Shown here: in pieces, positions 11,903 through 19,779 of the stretch | How the letters are laid out: every line of letters starts with the position of its first letter | Numbering within the stretch: position 1 is the first letter of the stretch | Assembly: GCF_000313135.1 (NCBI RefSeq) | Contig: NW_004457350.1 | Coordinates: 1-19,779 of the forward strand | Direction of reading: 5' to 3' | DNA length: 19,779 nucleotides | DNA from: Acanthamoeba castellanii str. Neff | Lineage: Eukaryota > Discosea > Longamoebia > Acanthamoebidae | Position numbers and translations under genes: made by a program | The notes under the pieces: model-generated | What the model was told of the DNA's origin: nothing | The model's input: only the letters and a program-made list of their open reading frames with translations | The model's database searches: none

Positions 11903-12042
11903 ACTACGCCCTCCAAAAAAAAAAAAAAAAAGGACTTTTGGTCCGTTGGGTGGTGGGCGCCCTTCTCTCCGTGCTGTTGTTTTTCGGACGTGACCCCCTG
12001 CCAGAAAAAGGCGCCACCAGTGATCAGCACAGAGAGAACAAG

Positions 12043-14083
12043 ATGGAGCCAGAGCCCAATCTCCCTGCCATGCCGGCCCCTTTGCCTGTCCTCGCTCCCA
12101 TGCCGCTCGACGGTCAGGTACCAATTCGAAACCTCTTCTTGCTGTCATTCGTTCTTTTACACGGCGAGTCTCCATTAGCGACCACATGCGGACAAATTTG
12201 GCCCCCCAGCAAGAAGAGAGTAGATGAAAGGCGTCGAAAGCACAACCCGCACAACAAGAACACACGCCGTGTTGTGTGGGCAAGATGAGAAAAGCATCAG
12301 GAAAAGGGAGCAGGAAACGGAGGGAAACGGAGGGGATGATGGAGGGGATGATGATGACGAGAAGTCCTCTTTTGGGGGACTCGCGCTGGCATCTGTATGG
12401 GAGTTACTTTTCTTTGCATCAATCCCAATTAATGTTCGTTTGTGTAACACGTGGGATGCGAGCAGGTCCTGCCCGACTTGCCCGACGATCTGCTGCACCA
12501 TCACCATCACCACCATCATTTGGTGGGCGAAGCCACTCAAGATCAAGAAGGCTCCGAGGAAGAGCTTGAATCGAGCCAGACCCCGAAGAAGCGTAAGCTG
12601 GACAGCATCCGAGCTGGCCTTCCGGCACATGGCCTCAGGATTACACAGAGCCAAGTAATGAGGATGCTCAAGATGATCCAAGAGGTACGGGCAATCCAAA
12701 AGCTCCTTGCTCATTTGTTTGATGAGGCCTATATCCCTCTCGTTCTCTTTACAATTTCCGATCCCCCTTCTCGTCCGCAAAGCTAATCCGCTTGGGCACT
12801 ACGCCGAAGGACCCGTCCATGAGGAAAGACTTTTACCTCGTGACCGACCACCCCCTCTACGAGCTCATCGTAAAGAAGCCCACCGCCAACAAATGCATGG
12901 AGATGATGTCCGCCATCGCCGCCAAGGACAAAGGTGAACCCCCCCCCCAAACAACCACCGCCACTGGGCAGCTACGTGACCTACGTGGTCGACACGACCA
13001 ATGACACGACGCGTGCTGTTCCCTCACCACCCGCTCTACTTCTACTTCTTCTCGCAGGGAGCCCTGACCCGACGATCAAGATCGACCTCAACTTTGAGCT
13101 GGGCGAGACGATGAACAGGACAGGCACCCAGTGGGGCGGGTGCTACATCAAGCTCACGCCCTCCAAGCACTCGATGAGCAGAAAGTCGCGGCTGAGGGAG
13201 AGGGTGATCCCCTACCCGGCCTACCCCGGCGACCCGGCCGTCTACACGGGACCCTTCACCACCTCGCCCGTGGGCCACGCCGGCGTCGTGGTGGGCGGCA
13301 TGCCCGGCGTCGCGCCGCCATCGCCTCCCGGCCTTCCGCTGCCGCCCTTTGCCACCGCCGGCGCCGGCGGAGATCCCCGGGGGATGGGCCTGCGCGTCGC
13401 GGCCAAGAGGGGCGAAGAGGAGGACGAGCAGCAGCAGCAGCAACAGCAGCAGATGGTCCAGGAGGCCAGAGCCGACGCGAACGGGCAGGATGAGAACGGA
13501 TCCTTCCAGTCCGCCATGTCCTGGCTCTACGGCACCTGGGGTACGCGGTGTGTCGTTGTGTGTGTGTCGTGTGTGTCGTGTGTGTCGTGTGTCGTGTGTG
13601 TGTATGTGTGTGTTGGCCTGTGGATATATATACAATATCGTATACGATCGTGGTGGAGTGGCCAAGTGTAGGTAGCCCCCCCCCCACTCATCACCCTGCG
13701 GTGTGTCGTGTGTTCATGCGCGCGTGATAGACAGGAGAGACCGGCTGCTTCAGGAGAGGGCGGCGATCATTCACCAGCTGCAGAGGGAGCGGGAGGAGAT
13801 GCGCCTGGGTCTCGAGGAGAGGGACACCATCCTGAGGCAGCGGGACGAAGAGGTCAACCGCATGAGGGAGGAGATCAACCTGCTCCTGAGGGAGATGCAG
13901 AAGCTCAAGGAGGGCGGCACCGAGGAGAGCTCGACCGAGGAGCTGTTCCTGCTGGAGAAGATACTCGAAAGCAGCAGGAACGTCGTGCGGGAGAGGATCA
14001 AGAGGAGCGCCGAGCTCAAGGAGGAAAAGAAGGTCGACGAAGCCGTCGCCGGCGTGGAACCCCCCGCCCCGATGGCCGTCTGA
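12043..14083 (+). CDS. Unrecognised, probably nuclear, coiled-coil protein
   Basis: Family not recognised. Exons: 12043-12117, 12466-12684, 12783-12933, 13058-13540, 13731-14083, total 426 aa with all phases closing. Order: a short Pro-rich start (PAMPAPLPVLAPMPLDG); eight consecutive His (12496-12519, mixed CAC/CAT codons); TPKKRKLD, a good monopartite nuclear localisation signal; a compact, probably folded part, roughly residues 75-200, from ITQSQVMRMLKMIQELIRLG through KDFYLVTDHPLYELIVKKP and KIDLNFELGETMNRTGTQWG; a Pro/Gly/Gln-rich linker; a C-terminal coiled coil (about 310-410) rich in Glu/Arg/Leu heptads (LLQERAAIIHQLQREREEM). The folded part looks like a conserved domain, and with the NLS it suggests a DNA- or chromatin-related role, which is speculation. 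The 348-nt first intron is the longest in the window. Exon 5 keeps frame only from acceptor TAG at 13730, not the CAG four bases later. Confidence 0.75.
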
Positions 14084-14143
14084 TCTGTCGTCAGCAGCTG
14101 CTGCTGCACGTGTGTGGGCCACGACCCAACGAAGCGTCGAGGC

Positions 14144-14149
14144 AATAAA
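14144..14149 (+). terminator. AATAAA polyadenylation signal, coiled-coil gene
   Basis: A canonical hexamer about 60 bases after TGA 14081-14083, on the sense strand, in the 189-base convergent gap before the STAT 3' end. Confidence 0.6.
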
Positions 14150-14272
14150 ACGAGGAAACAAACATGAAGCAAAAATTGATTTTTATACACCTCTGCGCGT
14201 CCTGCTGGCGGAGGGCGCGGGCAAAAAAGAGAGTGGCCACATTATGAGAGGGATGACGACGACGACGATCAA

Positions 14273-14916
14273 TCATGGGCTGAGCATGTTGGGGATGGGG
14301 ATCTCGTCGTCGTAGCCCTTGGCCTTGGCCACCGGATTCTTCTTGGAGTAGTAGGGCTGGAGGGCCACGTCCTTGGCGAACTTGCGCAGCTTCGGGGTGC
14401 CGTTCTCCACGTCGCTGGTCACCTGGGACAGGTCGAGAGATGTATAGAAGTAAGAAAGGTGCGAGGACGTAGGAATAAGAGGGAGCGTGGTGGCGTGGTG
14501 GCGCGGTGGCGCGGTGTGTGTTTCCATACCACGAGGAGGAACTGGAAGGCGGGGCAGGTGAACAGGAAGTCCGGCAGAGTCTTCTTGGCTCCCGCGGTGT
14601 CCTCTGGCTGCACGAGGTAGTGCCGCACGCTCTTTTGCACGTCGGCGTCGTCCGTCTTGTACCTGAACCCGCAGGTGAGCATGCACGTACACTGGCGAGC
14701 GCACGTGGTGTCGTTCACCGTGTGCGTGCATGCGTGTGTGTGTGTGTGTCGGTACCCGACGGCAAAGAGGCCCGGGTGCCTCTCGCTGAGGCGGATGAGG
14801 AAGGTGCCCACTTCCTCGTTGATGAGGGCGGCCTTGACGCCCTCCCTCGTCAAGAATCCGTAGATGAGGCTGCCCGCGAACACAACGCACAAGTAACCGT
14901 TAGCGGGGCCAACCAC

Positions 14917-14961
<45 letters not shown>

Positions 14962-17900
14962 CGTGTACCCGGTTTGCCAGAGGGGGCAGATGTGTCGCTG
15001 GTAGCGCAGCTTCTGCACGGCCTTCCCGAACCACTCCCAGAAGGCGTCGTAGCTCTTTTGGCCGATCACCTGCACCCCCTCTTTGGTCCGTGCCCCCCCC
15101 CCGGATTCGTGGTGCGTGGTGCGTGGTGGTGCGCATAGATCAGATCAGATCAGGTCAGGTCAGGCACACGACGTGGTTGGGTGGAGGTGGTCGAATGGAG
15201 AAAGGGGACGGTGAGGTGGGCGGGGCGGGGCGGGGCGGGGTAGGACGTACCGAAGAAGGTCTGGTTGAGGTACTCGAAATCGAGATCGGACAGTTGCCGC
15301 GTGGGCCGGATGAGGTCCTGCCGCGTGGCCCGCAGGAAGTGCCTCTGCAGCACGTTCGCGAACTGCGGCCACGTCACCTCGCCCTGCCACCGCCACCGCC
15401 ACAAATAATGAGTAATGCATGCGCCTATTATTGGAGAGAAGGTTGGACGCCGGTGACGACCGATTGGCTCTCTCTCTCTCTCTCTCTCCCTGGGGGTGTG
15501 TAAGTGTGTCGTGTTCGTGTGTGTCGTGTCGTGTGTCGTGTGCGGTAAATTAAAATACCTGCTCGCCAAAGGCGTCCTTTTTTGAGGAGGATGCCCTCGG
15601 ACTCCTCCCACTGGCACTCGTTGGTGATGACGATGAAGGGGCGCGACGAGTTGCTCTCCACCGTCACGGTCTGGGCGGCGCCGTTCTGGTTGATCTGGAG
15701 CTGGATCCCGAACCGCAGCCGTACGGGGTTCTTCCGGGTGCCCGTGAGGAACTTGAGGTAGAACTTGGCGATGCGACGCACCCCTGGTGTAGCCCACCAC
15801 CACCCACCACCCACCCACCACCCACCACCAAATAAATAAATAAATAAATACATCATAATAATTAATGAATAATAATAGCAGGAGACCAATAATAACAATA
15901 GCACGTGGCACCCACGGTGGGTGGGGCGGGCCTTACCGTCCATAGTCTGGGTGTCGTTTTCGATGGCCTTGGACGACGACGAGGAGTTGGTCTTGACCTG
16001 CTGGTTGTCGCATATCATGGCCACCTTGACCTTCGAGAACGAATGAATCTCCACGTTGGCCCCTGCCCCCGCGAGAAACCACATACGCACGACACACGAT
16101 ACACGACACAACACGCACGCACGCACGCACGCAAGGAACGAAACAGGACGACGACGACGACGACGAATAGGAGGAGGAGGAGGAGGAGGAGGAAGAGATT
16201 AGTGGGCGAGGCGGCGACGAGGGGGAGGGGACGTCGGGGAGGGACGCGCAAGGTACCGGTGAGGAGCTGCACGACGACAGGGTCGTCCTCGAGCTGCTTG
16301 CCCTTGGTGACCACCATCGGAAGGGGCTGCTCCACGATCACCAGCGCACACACCCTGTTGTGCGTGCATGTGCGATGGTGCGGTGTGTCGTGTGTCGTGT
16401 GTCGTGTTTGTGATTTGTGGCGGCGGCGGCGGCGGCGATGGAGGGATGGATGGGTAGGTGGAGAGAACAGGTGGTGTGGCGAGGGGTGGGGGGGTGGGGC
16501 GGGGCGGGCGTACGGGCGGGCGAGGTGGGGGTGGTGGGGGGCGAGGGTGAGGCGCTGTAGCTCCTGCTGGAAGAGCTCGAGCTGGATCTGCTGCAGCTTG
16601 AGGTCCTGGAGGAGGTAGATGAGCTTGTGGATCTCGGCGGGCGGCAGGATGACCTGCTGGAAGAGGGCCTGCAGGGTGCGCAGCTCCTCGGCGATCTGGT
16701 TCTTGAGCTGGGCGTGCTGCTGGAGCAGGACGTCGTAGCCCTCCTTCTGCGGCCGCATCATGAGCTGCTTCTGGAACTGGCGGATCTTCTCCAGCTGGTC
16801 CTTCTGCTGCTGCTTGTAGCTGTAGATCTCCTCCAGCACCTGCTGGCACCCCTCCAGCGTCGATGGCACCTGCAGCTGCGCCTGCGCGCCCGGTGCTCCA
16901 CCACCACCACCACCCACCGGGCCGCCAGGCGCTGCCGCCGCCGCCGCCGCCACCGGTGCTGCTGCTACTACTGTCGCTGGCGATTGCACCTGCACCCCGC
17001 CGCCGCCGCCGCCGCCGCCGCCGCCCCGATGGATGGCAAGAGGGGAGGGAGGGAGAGAGGGAGAGAGAGAGTCAGACGAGGGAAAGGGAAAGGCGCGCCA
17101 GGCCCCCAACCAACCAACCAAAGGACACCAGCAGCAGCCCGCCCGCCTGCCTCAACTGCTGCAGGTGCGGGCGAGGACGCGAGCGCGCTGGCGCCGGCGT
17201 GAAGAGGAGGAATGGCTGCGTACCTGCATGTGCGCCGTTTGGGACGCGAAATGCTGCTGCTGCTGCTGGAGCTGCTGCTGCTGCTGGAGGAGGAGCTGCT
17301 GTTGCTGCTGTTGCTGCTGCTGCTGCAGCTGTTGGTGGTGGTGCTGGTGCGGGGAGCTAAAGGCGGCGGCCGTCGACGGAGGAGACAGTGCCTGCTGACC
17401 ACCGGGGGACGGTACGCCCAGCATCGCGTGCATCGGCACCCCCTGCTGCTGCTGCTGCTGCTGCTGGTGCAGCTGCTGCTGTTGGTGCTGTAAGGGCGAT
17501 GCTACTCCTCCTCCGGGTGCCACGCCCATGGAGACGTGCGTCTGCTGCTGCTGCTGCTGCTGCTGCCCGAATGCCACTCCGCCTGCACGGGGGGGGGGGT
17601 AAGAGAGGTGTCGTGTGTGTGCGTGTGCGTGCGTGCGCGTGTGTGGAGAGTCAGAATGGGGGGGGGGAGGAAGAAGAGGACGGACGGGGCCGCCGTGGAG
17701 GAGGAGGAGGAGGAGGGAGGGAGGAAGGAAGAGAGGGGGACGGGGAGTAGGAGGAGTACCGGGAGTGGTGGCGGGGTGAAGACCAAAGGGGGAGGGGGGG
17801 TGGTGGTAGAGGAAAGAGGGGGCAGAATTCGGAGGGGCGTGGAGGAGGGGAGCAGGCTGCTGTTGGCCGGTTTCCATCTTGATGCCGCCACCCGGGTAGG

Positions 17901-18194
17901 CCGGCCCTCCGCCTTGCATCGGGGAGGGGCTGTGTTGCTGGATTATGTGATGGGCAGCCGGATGGGAATGTGGGAATCCGCCTCCTGTGCGTCCCTCTTG
18001 TGGCCTGGGCGCGTGTACACGTCAATGGGTGTAATAATAAATAAATGAATAAATAAGAAGGCAAAAAAAGTAGACGGATGCAACTCCTTGTGGGCCGAAA
18101 AATGGGGCGGAGGAATTTACGTATCAAGGTACTGCATGAGGTGAGCAAACTCTTCGTTGAGGGGTGGCGGCTCGTGCACTGGTGTATGATTCAT
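14273..18194 (-). CDS. STAT transcription factor (SH2-containing, slime-mould type)
   Basis: Activated by Tyr phosphorylation, dimerises through SH2, binds DNA in the nucleus. Exons on the minus strand: 18194-18121, 18004-17760, 17582-17224, 16989-16514, 16354-16257, 16062-15937, 15783-15559, 15383-15251, 15080-14969, 14869-14756, 14662-14530, 14422-14273. The product is about 747 aa once one base is removed from the exon-7 homopolymer. Order: Pro/His/Gln-rich N-terminus with CAG-coded polyQ (to about 226); four-helix coiled coil (about 268-380; [20 protein letters not shown]); beta-barrel DNA-binding part (about 385-534); linker ([16 protein letters not shown]); SH2 with the phosphotyrosine-binding Arg in GTFLIRLSE (about 642); C-terminal GYDDEIP, Tyr about 735, as the likely phosphosite. 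It lacks the metazoan N-terminal oligomerisation domain and transactivation tail, as Dictyostelium STATs do. Confidence 0.93.
15221..15240 (+). repeat. (CGGGG)4 tract in STAT intron
   Basis: Four CGGGG units on the plus strand lie 10 bases inside the intron, next to the exon-8 donor (15250). On the STAT sense strand the tract is C-rich. G-quadruplex formation is possible on the template strand. Confidence 0.8.
15578..15583 (-). other. Frame break at a six-T/A run in STAT exon 7
   Basis: On the minus strand EGILLKK is followed by a frame that does not fit the next exon. With five instead of six A the exon ends KKDAFGEQ, in phase 0 with [13 protein letters not shown]. Exon 7 is 225 nt where 224 closes all downstream phases. 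Confidence 0.85.
16997..17026. repeat. (CCG/CGG)n tract abutting the STAT exon-4 acceptor
   Basis: About ten CGG triplets (sense strand) lie between a CT-rich tract (about 17030-17090) and the acceptor GTGCAG at 16990. They separate the presumed polypyrimidine tract from the AG by some 40 bases. Confidence 0.75.
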
Positions 18195-18365
18195 GTCTCG
18201 GAGTCCCTCTTCGTTCTTTTTTGTCACCCCCCTTGATGTGGGCCTGTTTTGGGCGGCTGAAGAAAACGAAACGGAGCTCAGGAAAAATGGGAGAGAAGAA
18301 AAGGAAAAGGGTATTGAAAAGATAATTTTCCATTTCCTCCAGCCCTCCAGCCCGCGTAGCGAGAG
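18195..18365. promoter_or_regulatory. Compact divergent promoter region, STAT / RD-rich gene
   Basis: Only 171 bases separate two divergent start codons, so both 5' UTRs and core promoters must fit here. No TATA box is obvious. Assignment is by position. Confidence 0.55.
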
Positions 18366-19461
18366 ATGGACGCAGACGCATTGGCTGTCTCGACGAAACG
18401 AAGGCGCGAGTCGCCTCCTGCCAGTGACGAAGGAGCAGGACCGCGGCAAGCTGAGCGCGAGGCCGTTCTTCCCGTTGGGGCAGCTGCCGATGATGATGAG
18501 CAGCACAGACAGCGGGATGATCACGAAGGGGGGAAGGAACGAGCAGTCGACGATGCTGGCGGGAGAGCGAAGAAACGACGGCACAATCGAGAGGAGGAGG
18601 AGGAGCAGGACATCTCGCCTCGGGCAGGGGAAGACAACGGTGGTAGCCATCATCACTACCGCCGCGAGCCGGACCACCGCCGGGATGATTGGGCGGACAG
18701 GGGGGCGGTTGATCGAGAGGGGAGCGGAGGGGCATTCAACAGCAGCAGCACACGACCCAGCCCGGGGCGGGGCGAGCGAGCAGCCGAGGCCCGTGAGCGC
18801 GGTTGGGGGGAGCGAGGCCGCCCTCTCTCGCGGCACTCCCCACCCTCCAACACCAGGTGGCCACCTGGCGACCGCGACCAGCACCCGCAGCAGCACCAGC
18901 GAGGCTCTTCGCCGCCGCCCCGTAGCCATGGCAGCGGGGACCGCTCCATCGGCCGACGGTCGCAGGGTCCTCCGCCGGCGTTGCGCAATGACTCGTCCTC
19001 CCCCCACCGCCGCCACCACCGGGGCCACGGCGACGACGAGGCGGCGGCGGCGGCATGGCTCCCAGAGGCCAGGAGCGGGCGCCTCTCCTACCCTCCCGCC
19101 ACGTTCGAGAGCCGAGGCACGCGCGGCCGCGGTCCGCCGGGCGACCGGGACCGGGACCACCGACGCGGATTCCACGTACGTTTCCAGACGCACGCACGCA
19201 TGCAGACAACAACACCTCTCTCCCTCCCGCTTGCTCCCGGGAGCTGCATGTTGCTATCCAACTGTGCGCGCTATACACACGACACGCGCTCCTCCCAAAC
19301 CCCTCTGCCACGCCCCCGCCCCAGCTCGCTAACCCATCAGGCTGTGTCCACCACCACCACCACCACCACCAGCAGCAGCAGCAGCAGCAGTTCTACGGGT
19401 CCTCGCCTCTCTACCACGACCGCCGGGATGAGCTCGCCCACTATCCGCCCCCTCCGCGGTA

Positions 19462-19494
<33 letters not shown>

Positions 19495-19779
19495 GGGTTC
19501 TTCTTTGGCGGGGCCGTGCGCACGCGGAAGATGGCGCGACATGGGCAGAGGTTTGGCTCACACGGCTGTCGTGTATGGCGTGGCGGCGGTGGCGGCGGTG
19601 CGCCCTTCTGCAGGAGCATTCCGCCGGCGTACCGGGACGGGCGGGATGCCTTTGGACGGGACTGGCCGCCGCCAGGGCGAGGAGGCGTTCCGTATCCCCA
19701 CCACCACCACCACCACGACTACCGCGACTACCGCGCGGCGCCACTGCTCGAGGGCGAGCCCCACTACCCCCACCCCCAG
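18366..19779 (+). CDS. Unrecognised hydrophilic Arg/Asp/His/Gln-rich protein, 3'-truncated
   Basis: Not recognised. The ATG at 18366 (MDADALAVSTKRRRESPP) opens a 270-codon exon to 19175 (donor GTACGT). Exon 2 is 19325-19458 and exon 3 runs from 19614 to the window edge; phases agree. The product is highly charged and low-complexity: KRRR and KKRR clusters that could be nuclear localisation signals, an E5 run, many RD/DR/RS pairs (REPDHRRDDWADRG, GDRDRDHRRG), then H7Q7 encoded at 19349-19390 and H6 in exon 3, with Pro/Tyr-rich stretches. There is no folded domain, signal peptide or membrane span. The composition suggests a disordered nuclear or RNA-binding protein. The frame stays open in exon 1 with G/C-ending codons, which supports real coding. 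The C-terminus lies beyond the window. Confidence 0.65.

Larger units (their letters stand above)
11709..12042. other. Intergenic region between LIM and coiled-coil genes
   Basis: These 334 bases hold the LIM 3' UTR with AATAAA at 11858-11863, a 14-base palindrome at 11889-11902, a 17-A run at 11915-11931 and the upstream region of the next gene. No other gene is supported. Confidence 0.7.

Noticed and set aside
12496..12519. Octa-His run as a vector-derived tag
   Set aside because: Codons are mixed CAC/CAT and it sits mid-exon inside a coding frame in phase with both neighbouring introns, so it is native.
18117..19193. Minus-strand open frame of 358 codons opposite the RD-rich gene
   Set aside because: Only its last 26 codons are real (STAT exon 1). 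The rest is a GC-rich shadow; the plus-strand frame from 18366 has stronger third-position bias and in-phase splice sites.

Overview
The window looks like nuclear DNA of a free-living amoebozoan, most likely Acanthamoeba or a close relative. It is GC-rich and gene-dense, genes lie on both strands, and most carry several short spliceosomal introns. Third codon positions are almost all G or C. Introns are filled with AC/GT and triplet low-complexity DNA, and there is an SH2-containing STAT protein of the slime-mould type. The genus is inferred from style and gene content; no species marker is present.

Layout. (1) 1-1560 (+): 3' part of a secreted, Cys-rich, adhesin-like gene with broken frames. 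(2) 1768-4344 (-): U2AF large subunit, seven exons: RS domain, UHM-ligand Trp, RRM1, RRM2, C-terminal UHM. (3) 4849-6791 (+): a divergent partner encoding an RS-domain/acidic/coiled-coil protein, seven exons, apparently ending in a hydrophobic tail. (4) 6840-9174 (+): an Rh-type ammonium/CO2 channel that starts inside or directly after gene 3, with no visible promoter or good start codon of its own. (5) 9547-10664 (+): a secretory-pathway thioredoxin-fold protein with one membrane span and no CxxC. (6) 10890-11708 (+): a single-LIM protein. (7) 12043-14083 (+): an unrecognised, probably nuclear, coiled-coil protein. (8) 14273-18194 (-): a STAT transcription factor, 12 exons. (9) 18366 to the end (+): an unrecognised Arg/Asp/His/Gln-rich hydrophilic protein, divergent from STAT and cut off by the window edge.

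I rebuilt the exons by hand from splice signals and phase. Six models (U2AF, the RS gene up to its last exon, Rh, thioredoxin-like, coiled-coil, STAT) close as exact multiples of three. For U2AF and STAT this needs one extra base removed from a six-base homopolymer inside an exon. Of 40 inferred donors, 27 begin GTAC rather than GTAA/GTGA.

Themes: two splicing-related genes (U2AF and the RS protein) share a 504-base divergent promoter region; STAT and the RD-rich gene share one of 171 bases. The most unusual spot is the RS-protein/Rh-channel junction (6572-6890), where reading frame, codon bias and splice phase give conflicting answers. It is either a splicing-factor-like/ammonium-channel fusion, or a tail-anchored RS protein packed against an Rh gene.
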